The notes under the pieces were generated by a model. It made no database searches and was not told where the DNA came from. It worked only from the letters and a program-made list of their open reading frames with translations. A stretch of DNA of 64,000 nt from NCBI RefSeq assembly GCF_014356525.2, contig NC_052508.1, positions 53,729,172 to 53,793,171 of the forward strand, read 5' to 3'. A program made the translations under genes and the position numbers. This document shows, in pieces, positions 22,480-32,877 of the stretch. Origin of the DNA: Nilaparvata lugens. Its lineage: Eukaryota > Arthropoda > Insecta > Hemiptera > Delphacidae. Every line of letters starts with the position of its first letter. The first letter of the stretch is position 1.

Positions 22480-23152
22480 ATGGCCCATATGAATAAAACC
22501 AGAGCAAATGCTCATGAGCAAAAGCATTGAGCATAAGGTTTTGCTCATGAGCAAAAGGTAGAAGCAAAAGCATTTGCTCATTTTGATATGAATAAGCTTT
22601 ACCTTATACTCTTACCTTATGCTTCTGAACTTTAGAGCAAATGCTCAAGTATTTTAAAGATGTTTCATCAGCTGATTCAATTTGTAGCCTTACTTTGTTT
22701 TTATAGCTCACGGAAGCGCTAAATATACAATTAGGGTGCACCGCTTGTGTTTTCGTCGTCTGCTCTGTTTTCTTTTTATGAATAGAGTTTTAGGTTAGTT
22801 GAGTTTAGAATTTTGAAATAATAGCGTGAAAAAATTTCATCTCTATAATAATCTTCAGCATATTCTTATAATATCAATAGCCTTTGAGCCATTTTACTAT
22901 GAGCAAAAGGTGATAAGCTGGTCTAGACTAGACTCACACCTTTTTTGAAGCATTTGCTTCAAAAGTTGAGCAAATGTTCTAGTTTATTCATACAATTTTC
23001 AGCAAAAGCTTTTACTTTTGAGCAAATGCTCAAACTATTTTTTTGATGAGCATGAGCAAAAGGTTTTGCTCACGTTTATTCATAGAAAATGAAGCAAATG
23101 CTCCATATTTTAGAAGTATGAGCAAATGCTCAACTTTATTCATATGGCCCTA
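22480..23152. mobile_element. MITE rich in GAGCAAATGCTC palindromes
   Basis: Inverted ends read GGCCCATATGAATAAA on the left and the inverse of GGGCCATATGAATAAA on the right. Many internal copies of GAGCAAATGCTC and GAGCAAAAGGTTTTGCTC-like words make the ends self-complementary. No coding sequence. Confidence 0.65.
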
Positions 23153-23946
23153 TATAATATCATTTTAAATTTCGAAATCATAATATTTTCAGTATTGGTT
23201 TTCTATTCTAATTGACAGGCTTCATCAACAATTCATTCAAAAGAAACTTTTTCCATTCTTTCCAAAAAATATTGGCAGTTCATGAATATTCACTATTGTA
23301 CGAGAGAATCAAAATTCTCTTGATCGAGAGAATCGATCAACAAATTTTTCAATAATTGAGAAGCATACTGTCTCTATTGTCACATCTATTCAAATTCATA
23401 AAGTGTTTTATTGATATAGGTATGCTTGATTTTTTCCAGATTATAATCAACTTTTACTTATTCAGTAGGCTTATTTATCTTGAATGATTTGCACATCATT
23501 CGCAGAAAAATACTGATGAATACGAAAGTGTATAATTCACTATCATCGTTCACCTTACTAATGTTATTGAATTGAGAACTAGTTTATGTAGAGAGGTACG
23601 TTATGAAATATCCTTATATTTTTACATGGTTATTGCCTCAGGTTCTTTAATTCTAGAAAGTGAAAGTGTGATGCTTAATATTTCTAATTATCTACCAGAC
23701 ATGATTGTACTGTTCGTAATCCATTTTATTTCTGAATAATAAACACACATTTAAAATGTCAATTTAAACACACATTTTACATGTCAGTTTAATCTTTCAT
23801 ATCAGCAGCTGATATTATTGTCTCCAATATCTAAGTCTCCATTTCTCCTTCTGAATTCTGAATACTTTGTAGTGGGCCATAACCAAGTAGCTGTTGTAGC
23901 TCTTTCGAATGTATGCAAAACTTAACAAATGTCTGTATTTTTGCAG
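23153..23946. other. Gap before exon C2
   Basis: AT-rich intron-like DNA identical by eye to 4073-4866. Nothing further recognised. Confidence 0.5.
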
Positions 23947-24149
23947 ATTACTCAGCATTATCAAACAGGAGATACCAGTGCAACCAGTGTGGGAAAAGTT
24001 ATAAAGAAAAGAAAAGTTTGAATAAACATCAGAAGTATGAGTGTGGCATTGAACCGCAATTCCAATGTCCCTATTGTCCTCATCGGACCAAACAGAAAGG
24101 CCATCTAAAAGCTCACATTGGTGTCATACATGGCCCAAATTTCATTTAG
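23947..24149 (+). CDS. lola-like: lola-type zinc-finger terminal exon C2
   Basis: Acceptor TTTTTGCAG, phase 1. DYSALSNRR, then a C2HC finger with helix KKSLNKH, the GIEPQF linker, and a C2H2 finger CPYCPHRTKQKGHLKAH...H, stop at 24147-24149. From this exon on, the second finger takes the CPYCPHRxKQRGHL form shared by most later exons. This suggests C, D, J and L form one lineage of duplications. Confidence 0.88.
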
Positions 24150-25285
24150 AATCTTTTTAACTATAATATAATACCTAAATCTTTATCAAATATGAATTAC
24201 TTGTCCTTACCAATCTTAGTTTTAAAGAGATTAAGATATTGGTAATGGCCAAAATTTCAATTAGAGTCTTCGAAATATTCACGACTTTTCTATTAAATGT
24301 TAATTCTTTTCCCATTGATAATTTGTTTGTCCATTTTTTATCGGTGGAAAATATAGTTGAATTGAATTGATTCATTCACTTCACCATTTATCAAACAATG
24401 CGATTTTCTAGATTATGATTCTATGTGTTAATGTTCATCCACCATCTCATCACTGAACAAAATTGAATAGAAATTCCAATTTGAATTTATTTCCCTAGTG
24501 AATATTAATTCTGTGTGATAAATTTTATCCGAAGTGAAAAAATAGAAATAACTTGAGTTTTTGAGCGACAATAATATTTCTTCCTGCTGGTATTTGCAGA
24601 CCATGAAGTTAAGAGAACGACTTCCATAAATGTTTTGAAGAAAAGTTTATTTGGTTGAAGTCTGCTTTCTCCATATACTTCAGTTGTTCCAATATATTTC
24701 ATTCTCATTTCTTGTGAAATTTAGAGCATCCATTGTCTTTGTTATTGTCAGTATAAATATGCTACGCCCACAAACGTGATTGTTATTTTTCCACTCCAAA
24801 GTTTATTCCATTCAATTATGTTAAAAATGACTGTGTTTAATTTTATTTTTCTCTTAGAAACATGACAATGTTCTACCAGTACTTACTTGTGTGTTCTTTT
24901 AGGGCTCTCTTCCTTTCAGATATCTTATTCCTATTGTTCAATCAATTAAATTAAATTAGAAACGAAGTATCACTTGTTCCACTAGAAATACTTTTCGAAG
25001 TTAATTTGAATTATTCTCTATCACTCCACATTAATAGAGCATAATAAATGTTTTCTTCATTCTATAAAGTGATTAGTTCACTGTCTTTCCTCTTACCTAA
25101 AGTTTACTGTCTTACCTCCACATCTTCCACCAAACTTTCCCTATTCACTTATTCATTCTCTCATATGATTCCATTCAATTCTATGTTCTATTCCATAAAA
25201 ACACTTAATTTTTTGAATCTTAATCTATTTTTTCTGCCTACTCTTCCTCTATTCTATACACATTATTTCTAATTCGTCTCATTAA
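24150..25285. other. Gap after exon C2
   Basis: AT-rich. Homology to copy 1 ends at about 25252. No gene seen. Confidence 0.5.
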
Positions 25286-25461
25286 GGTGCGTACAGACTT
25301 AAGCCCCACGAACACGCGCATTTCACTTTTCATCAGCTGATGCTAAGTTTATTATATCTGTATTTGTACAGAAACAGTAAGATAAAGATTTTGATAAACA
25401 TATCATCAGCTGATGAAAAAGTGAAATGCGCGTGTTCGTGGCACATAGGTATGTACGCTCC
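25286..25461. mobile_element. MITE with ~55-bp inverted arms
   Basis: The left arm GGTGCGTACAGACTTA...CCACGAACACGCGCATTTCA... meets its inverse near 25401-25461. Both arms end in CATCAGCTGATG. It lies between exons C2 and D and just beyond the point where copy 1 is cut by the gap. Confidence 0.75.
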
Positions 25462-25601
25462 TTCATTTATATATGAATTGGGTAAATTTAATGCTAAAAG
25501 CTTCACCTTCAGCATGCATTGAAGAACTCTAACAAATTTCTCTGTATTTTTGGACAATTTACTAATAAAATTTTTTAACCAGTTTCTGTGTATTTTTGCA
25601 G

Positions 25602-25804
25602 ATCGATCAGTATTTTTGAACAGGAGATATGAGTGCAACCAGTGTGGAAAGCACTATAAAGAGAAAAGAAGTTTGCGTCTACATCAGAAGTATGAGTGTG
25701 GCATTGAACCTCAGTTCCAGTGTCCCTACTGCCCACATCGATCCAAACAGAGAGGTCACCTTAGAACCCACATTGGTCTCAAACATGGCCCAAAAATAAT
25801 CTAG
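25602..25804 (+). CDS. lola-like: lola-type zinc-finger terminal exon D
   Basis: Acceptor TTTTTGCAG, phase 1, first residues DRSVFLNRR. C2HC finger CNQCGKHYKEKRSLRLHQKYEC, linker GIEPQF, C2H2 finger CPYCPHRSKQRGHLRTHIGLKH, tail GPKII, stop. All eight ligands are present. The 3' flank (25880-25960) resembles those of exons G and J, including a TTATTATTG phrase, so flanks were duplicated with the exon. Confidence 0.9.
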
Positions 25805-26681
25805 AATCTCTCATATGTTTTGGAATCCTTAAGTGGGTGTAGTATACGAAACATTCAAACCACCGCTCTGTTTTCATTGTACTAAACAGATTCGCAACCT
25901 TATCAAACAATCAAACAGCAATAACTGCACTGTTATTATTGTGCTATAAACAGAGATGAAAACTTTAAGTTCATTTTGGTGTAAGAAATGCTACAGAATT
26001 ATGTGTTACTTATTACCGTAAACAATATTAAAAGGTCAATCACTACTATAGAATGTTATTTTTTCAGTTTCTTCCCATTTGTAGCTTGGCTACATCCCAT
26101 CCATCCCTTCTCTTATTAATAATTGAGAAATTTATTTCATTATACACATAACAATGTTGGATAGAAAAAACATGGGCTAGCCCAAAACGTTCTCTTTCTC
26201 AATTTGGTTCATTAAACTTGTCCAAAGTGGGGCTATGTTCATCAAATTATCAATTATGAATTTATAAAATCTCTTCTTTATAGCAGGTTGGCATTGACAA
26301 TTATTCAGGTTTGTTCTATTGGACTTATACTTACTTTCTATTTTAGGTGTTTTAAAACTGGTGCTCCATTCGTTCGTACATAATTCATATTCAGAATTGC
26401 ATGTTTCTCAACTAATCTCTGTATATTTTGCATATGAAAATTATCTTTCAAATGGATAATCATACGCTCATTTAAAGATCACTGACTGGAATATTCTAAT
26501 CTTTTTTCAAATACTATACAGTATTAGTGAATGTTTCATTAAGTTTTTCATCTTTTTAAAGTGTGTTATAATACAAAAATACTTTTCTAGTATAACCTGT
26601 TTATAGAACTATTTCGTGGTATCTTCGAGATGCTTGTTCTCATATGATTTTGTTCTTAAACGTGTTTCTTTGCATTTTCAG
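25805..26681. other. Gap between exons D and E
   Basis: AT-rich; ends in a TTTTCAG acceptor. No other feature recognised. Confidence 0.5.
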
Positions 26682-26884
26682 ACAAATCGACATTTGTGAA
26701 TGGAAGATACCGTTACAACATGTGTAATAAAAGCTATAAAGAAAAGAGAACTTTGTATACTCATCATGAGTATGAATGTGGCAAGGAGCCGCAATTCCAA
26801 TGTCCTTTCTGTCCTCACCGCACTAAACACAGAAGCCACCTGAAAACTCACATTGGTCTCAGACATGGTCCACAATTTATGTAG
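26682..26884 (+). CDS. lola-like: lola-type terminal exon E with a lost zinc ligand
   Basis: Acceptor CATTTTCAG, phase 1, DKSTFVNGR. The first finger reads YRYNMCNKSYKEKRTLYTHHEYEC: the first cysteine of the Cys pair is Tyr (TAC instead of TGC) and the usual CGK is CNK. The second finger, CPFCPHRTKHRSHLKTHIGLRH, is intact. The frame is open to the stop at 26882-26884. It may encode a one-finger isoform or be an early pseudo-exon. A decayed second-finger tail (GGTCTCAAACATTGTCC) follows at about 26912. Confidence 0.8.
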
Positions 26885-29247
26885 TATGTTTTAAACATCC
26901 AAATGTGATTGGTCTCAAACATTGTCCAAGAAATAATTCGATCAAATAATAAATAATTCTTGTAAGAATATGATGAAAAATTCAAAATATTGTACTATCA
27001 GTCCTATTGACCAAGGGGACCATTGACCAATTCGTTGTAATGTGGCAGATACTGAAAAGCTAATATTTATTCATTTAATCATTCAGAATAATACACAACT
27101 TACAGGAAAGTAGCACAGGCATACGCCCAAAACGGTTCCAATTCTAATTTATAGAACAGTCCAAATGTATAGATAGGTTATGTGTCACTTTAAAATTCTT
27201 CAATACACATTCAATTTACAATTCAAAACACCTCATTTTCAGCTAATTTTCCTTGAGGTGTCCTTAAGCGCTCCTCTCCAATAGCAAATACTGAAATGAA
27301 GTGCATCTAACGGGTGATTCTCATGGAACATGATATCATGAACTTATGTCATTGTGCGAAATATCAATGTGAGGACAATGTAGTTGGTGATAATGGTTGA
27401 AGCTGAAAATTAGGTGTTTTTCACAGTACAAGGAGCATTGTTGTCAGGTGTACCTGGAAATCTTCATAAGATAGAGCGCTCTACCTGATCTCAGATTGTA
27501 GAGCACAAAAATACGCCCAGAGGGATTTTGAATTATACATCTAAATGGTAACAATCGGAAGATATTGTTGATCAAAAACTAAAATTCATCAACATTGATT
27601 TTCTTCTTCAAATTTCACTCATTTTTGAAAAATCATAACTCATTACTCATCAAAGATAGAGAGTTCCGAATGATCTCATTTCATTCAGAATTTTATAATC
27701 TAAAGAAAGGCGAAAGCAAATTTACTGTCCGATTACGAGATTTGGTAGATACAGCTGAAAACTGGAAAATGGGCCACACTGTATCTAGCACAAGAAAATT
27801 TTGCATGAAGAAATTGGTTCTGGACTCCTCTTATGTACCAAAATAATATATTAAAAAATCAGAACTACAATATAAATTGCATTCACCAATGTATAAAGTG
27901 ACTGGACTAAGATGAGAAAGCTCTCAGACTTGCTGAAAGAAAAATGCTGTGATTAATCTGTGGTCCAACATGTGAAAATGATATTTGGAGAATAAAATAT
28001 GATTCTGAGATGGATACACAAATACAGAAGCGAGATATAGTGAGATTTCCAATTCATTCATCTTTGTATGAATGTGCTATTTGTATAAATCATCTTTCAA
28101 TAAGGTATCACTTCACATTACTTCTTATCTGATACTGATTTACTTTATTATTAGCTCATATCTTCTACGAAACATACATTATTCTTTTCTTTTTGTGTAC
28201 TTTAGTTAATTCAATTTCAACTATTTAAATTTTTCTGTTTAATAATTCTCCTTTAAATAAAGTTTATTTCTTTATCGCTATAGGTTAGATTTAAATTGTT
28301 GATATCAATAAAGACTGTATTGGGCTTTGTCTTATAGTCTTCCTAATCTTATAATATAAATTTGTAAAGTGTCAGAGGTTGACTAAACGGCTGAGACACT
28401 TTCATTGAGTTGAAGAAAACCAAGTACTTCTCAGAATATTGAGGAGCAGCAAGCTGAACAACCGCAGGAGGAAAGGAAAGCCACAACTTTGCTGAATGGA
28501 TTGTGTCATGGCAGGATTGGAAGTCCGAAACTGCTGACAGAGATGAATGGAATGGAGGCGAGTGGTAGAGAATACCAAAGCCTACTCCGGGTTGTAGAGC
28601 AAACAAGATAGAGAGGAAGATTAAATAATCAAATAAGAATAGTGACACTGTTATTTTTGCGCTATATTGAACTAAATGGTGTATTATTACTCAGTACTGC
28701 AATTAGACGAACAAACGAATTTTAAAGCGAGATTTATTTCAATTTGTCCTATTCGTAGCTTGTCTACACTCTCTATCCATCCCGTGTAAGTAAGTCAAAC
28801 CTATGAATAATGGTGTGGCTTGATATCTTATTTTTATTCAATCATTTTGTGGCCAGGTTGATCTAGTGGTGTAAGGTTTACACCTTCATCCTGCTAGCAC
28901 TGCCTGGTTGCGGGTTCGAATCCCACTGGTATGCTTTTCATTTTGTGGCATATAACGACCACCTAAATGGATACATGAATTTTTCAGTGATTATTTTAAA
29001 AATGGTTTACAGTCGCATGTTCCTTTACAAATATCTGTATTTTTTAGATCAATTGGAATTTCCCAAATTTGTAATACATTTGACTTATATAATATGATAT
29101 AATATATAAGAAATTGACTAATATTCTCCTACTATTTCTTGATAGCAATACTTGTATTTTATTCATATACAAAAGTACATCATGGTTTTTTTCGAGATAA
29201 GTAATTAAGTATTTTCTCAACAAACCATATTTCTCTGTATTTTTCAG
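26885..29247. repeat. Flank unit duplicated at 29284-29624 and 33110-35060
   Basis: DNA downstream of exon E recurs downstream of relic F. 26900-27230 matches 29284-29610, and about 27911-29040 matches 33118-34990. This shows a tandem duplication of an exon-plus-flank unit later split by the RTE insertion. The unit contains a non-LTR C-terminal relic (KALRLAERKML at about 27920 and 33127) and a SINE. 27231-27910 has no recognised match. Confidence 0.75.
28852..28934 (+). mobile_element. tRNA-derived SINE
   Basis: A-box-like TGATCTAGTGGTGTAAG and B box GGTTCGAATCC (about 28912-28922), followed by CCACTGGTATGC. A second copy is at 34840-34923 in the duplicated flank. Confidence 0.55.
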
Positions 29248-29335
29248 ACAAATCGTCATTTGTACATGTTCAAATTCGTCATTTAAACATTCAAATGTGA
29301 TTGGTCTCAAACATTGTCCAAAAATAATTCGATCA
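29248..29335 (+). pseudogene. Relic zinc-finger exon F (internal deletion)
   Basis: A good acceptor (GTATTTTTCAG) and the usual start (DKSSFV) are followed directly by a decayed second-finger tail, GGTCTCAAACATTGTCC. Both finger cores are deleted. The frame closes within about 20 codons. It has the same surroundings as exon E. Confidence 0.7.
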
Positions 29336-29635
29336 AATAATAAATAATTCTTGTAAGAATATGATGAAAAATTCAAAATATTGTACTATCAGTCCTATTG
29401 ACCAAGGGGACCATTGACCAATTCGTTGTAATGTGGCAGATACTGAAAAGCTAATATTTATTCATTTAATCATTCAGAATAATACACAACTTACAGGAAA
29501 GTAGCACAGGCATACGCCCAAAACGGTTCCAATTCTAATTTATAGAACAGTCCAAATGTAGCTAGGTTATGTGTCACTTTAAAATTCTTCAATTACACAA
29601 TTCAATTTACAATTAAAAACACATGAATTTTTCAA

Positions 29636-32600
29636 CCCCTCTGGGGAGTACAACACCTTGTCGTTGGTGGAGGGGCTTGCGTCCTCCTGTGACCCAGAGA
29701 GCTATGCCGGCGGTAGTGTAACTACCAGCAGGGTCACCCAAGCCGGACAGGTCGAAGGGTAGGAGGCAGACAAAGAAGTACTCCAAAGAAGGCGTCGTTG
29801 GGCTAATCCCCCACACGCTGGATAAACTCGGATTCAGGGAAGACTAACGAGCCTCGGAACAGGACCGGACTTAAGGAATAAAAAACGGAAATGCAATTTT
29901 ATGAAATTTGGAACATGGAACGTTACGTCTATTGCTGGAAAGGAGTGTGAGGTGGTCGAGGAGATGGAGAAATATGGATTGAAATTGATGGGCATTAGTG
30001 AAACCAAAAAGAAAGGATGTGGTGAGATGGCTTTAGATAAGCAGGGATACACATTTCTATATTCAGGGGTGGAAATGAAAGCTAGAGCAAAGGAAGGAGT
30101 GGGCATTATACTAAGTGATGAGTGCCAAAGAAAAATGGTGAGCTGGACGGCAGTAAACTCTAGAATTATTTCTGCAGATTTAGAGTTTGCTGAAAGGGTG
30201 TCACTAATACAAATATATGCTCCCACAGATGACTCGGCTGAACTAGAGAAAGAGACATTTTACTCAGCCTTATAGGAAACAGTTGATAAGGCCCGTCAGT
30301 ATGCAAAGCACATAATAATCATGGGTGACTGGAATGCGAGGGTAGGCAATGATATCACAATAGGACATGGATGCCTAGGAAAGCATGGAGCAGAGTCGGT
30401 AATGAATGGTAGTGGCAAGAGAATGCTGGAGTTCTGTGTGGATAACGATCTGTTAGTTGGAAATTCCTTCTTTCCCCATAAAAGTATCCATAAAATCACA
30501 TTCGAATCACCCAACAGAGGAGTCAAAAGTGCAATTGACTATTTTGTATACTCAAGGCACTTCAGATATGCGGTAACGGATGTGAGGGTGTACAGGAGTG
30601 CGGAGCTCAGTACAGAGCACAAACTATTGATTATGGACACACAAATTAGACCTCCAAAGAAGTATAAATCTGTCAAGTATGAGAAAATAAAGATAATGGA
30701 ATTGAAGAAGGCAGAGAACAGAAGAGAATATCAAAGGCTAATAACTGAGGAGCTCTTGAGGAAGGAGGAAGAAATTGATGGAAGCTCAGAAGAGAATATT
30801 GAGAAGAGATGGTGCCTACTGAAGAAGTCGCTGTTGAGAGTTGCAGAGGAAGTGTGTGGAAAGACAGTAGTGGGAGAGCATGTAAAAAGAACCAAGTGGT
30901 GGAACGATTTGGTGAAAGAGAAGGTTCGACTGAAGAAGGAGGCATGGAAAAAGTTTCTCAGAACTAAAAATGCAGATGATTGGACTGAAGACACAGATGA
31001 TTGGACAAAGACGAAGAGAATCCAAACAAGAAGTAAGAAAGGCTAAGTTGGAGTCATGGGAGGAGTTTGGAAGGGAAATTGAGGAAAACAGTCAAGCAAT
31101 GAGTAATAAATTTTGGCACACAGTTCGAGCCCTACGAGGAAAGTATGGAAAGCGTGTGAGAAGTGTGATTGATGAGGAGGGAAGGATGAAATCAGAACTG
31201 AAAGATGTATTGCAGGTGTGGAGAAATTACTATGAAAAGGCATTTCAGGAGGAGGTAAGACCTATTGATGGTGCTAATGAAGAAGATCAAGTAGAAGAGC
31301 AAATGCAGATATCCTTTCAAGAAGTTCAAAATGCCATAGAGTGCATGAAATTGGGAAAAGCAGCTGGATATGATGGTATAACACCCGAACTCATTAAATA
31401 TGGAGGGGAAAGAGTAGCTAACTGGATATGGAAGTTGTGTAAAGATGTCTGGCAGTATGCCAAAATTCCATCAGAATGGGAGAAAAATGTGATTGTTCCC
31501 ATACATAAAAAAGGTAGTTCAGTTCAATGTGAGAACTACAGAGCCATATGCTTATCATCAGTAGTATTGAAGATCTATTCCGGATACTAGAAAGACGACT
31601 TAGAGTAGAGGTGGAGGAGGGACTGGAGGAGGAACAGGCGGCGTTTAGAAGAGATCGTCAGACCAGTGATCATATATTTACTATCAGACAAGTCATGGAC
31701 AAAAGACTGAGCCGCGCTGGTGACACCTACTTGGCCTTCCTGGATTTGAAAGCAGCATTTGATACTGTTCCTAGAGAGTACCTGTGGTCAGCCTTGAGGG
31801 AGGCGGGGGCATCTTATGAAATAATGAAAAGGATCAAGAGCCTGTACAAGAATGTAACCGGAGTTGTGAGAATAGGAGGTGCTGTGTCCGGAGAGTTTAA
31901 AATGGATAAAGGCGTCAAGCAGGGAGACAGCCTCAGCCCTCTGTTATTCATAGTGCTGATGGACCAAATATTGAAAATATGTAAAAGAAGAACAAGTAGA
32001 AGTAAAGTCGGAAATCATCAGCTCCGTCCTGTGTATGTTCAAGCACTTATCTATGCGGATGACATTGCATTGATATCAACAAACAAAAGAGACCTTCAGA
32101 ATTCTGTCACGGAATGGTGTAGTGCAATAAGAGACAAGGGAATGATAGTAAATACAGATAAGAGTAAGGTAATGGTGATATCTAAGATGCAGGGAAATGC
32201 AGAAATGGAAATAAAGTGGAATGGAAAATCTATGGAAAGACGAGTGAATAACTTTGAATATTTGGGAACGGTCATCTCCACAGATGGAAAGGTTGATGAA
32301 GAAATCAATAATAGGGTAAGGAAAGCTAACCAGGTATACTACCAAATAAGCAGGACACTACTTGGGAAAAGAGAGATAAGCCAGGGAACAAAAATGAAAA
32401 TCTATGAAGCAGTTTTTAAGCCCATCCTAATGTATGGAACAGAATGCCTGACACTCCTAGATAAACATAAAAGTAGAATTACCTCCTCAGAAATGAGATA
32501 TTTAAGAAAAGTCGTTGGAAAGACAAGGAGAGACAGAGTGAGAAATGGAGTGATCAGAGATACTCTAAAGGAGGAAGAGCTGATCATTTCTGTCCAACGA

Positions 32601-32866
32601 AAAGCTTTAGGTTGGTATGGACATGTCACACGAATGAGGGAGGAAAGAAAAGCAAGGATGGTAATGGAAGCAAGACCGGAGGGACGTCGAGGCAGGGGAC
32701 GACCACGGATGGAATGGAGCGAGTATGTGGTGAGTATCGCGGCTGGAAAGGGAAAGACAATGACGGACGTTAGGAGGATGGCCCAGGATAGAGTGCAATA
32801 TAAGAAATGGTTGGAGGCACCCGACGCTTAGCGGCATAAGGGGAAGGAAAAGAAGAAGAAGAAGAA
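29636..32866 (+). mobile_element. RTE-type LINE, almost full length, with target-site duplication
   Basis: An 11-bp direct repeat, GAATTTTTCAA, flanks the element (29625-29635 and 32867-32877). A GC-rich 5' leader (29636-29900) precedes an endonuclease plus reverse transcriptase reading frame. The 3' end is a (GAA)n tail, typical of RTE elements. Length is about 3.2 kb, as expected for RTE. It split a duplicated zinc-finger flank unit and so is younger than that duplication. Confidence 0.88.
29901..32831 (+). pseudogene. RTE LINE ORF2: endonuclease and reverse transcriptase, disabled
   Basis: The endonuclease begins MKFGTWNVTSI, with GISETK, IYAPTDD, MGDWNARVG and SAIDYFVYS, the usual APE-type motifs. 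The RT part has GYDGITPELI, VIVPIHKKG, LDLKAAFDTVPREYL, KGVKQGDSLSPLLF, YADDIALIS and a C-terminal domain ending HVTRMREERKAR, GRPRMEWSEYV and KKWLEAPDA-stop (32829-32831). Breaks: in-frame TAG at 30273-30275, a frameshift near 31010-31046, and another near 31550-31590 just after the NYRAICLSS motif. All catalytic motifs survive, so the copy is recent but dead. Proteins of this kind are often mis-annotated as craniofacial development protein 2-like. Confidence 0.88.
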
Positions 32867-32877
32867 GAATTTTTCAA

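Larger units (their letters stand above)
18277..25252. repeat. Copy 2 of the large segmental duplication (partner 1-6173)
   Basis: Same orientation as copy 1, in the continuous context of the SRA gene and zinc-finger array. It retains the 809 bases missing from copy 1, including the right end of the mariner-like element and the left end of the MITE, so copy 2 is the ancestral arrangement. Confidence 0.93.

Noticed and set aside
25340..25522. Short frames on both strands between exons C2 and D
   Set aside because: They lie within the inverted-repeat MITE 25286-25461.
27595..27846. 83-codon frame downstream of exon E
   Set aside because: Reads fairly protein-like in places, but no recognisable motif or splice context; kept as unannotated.
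30673..31025. Antisense frames in the RTE element
   Set aside because: Shadows of the LINE coding strand.
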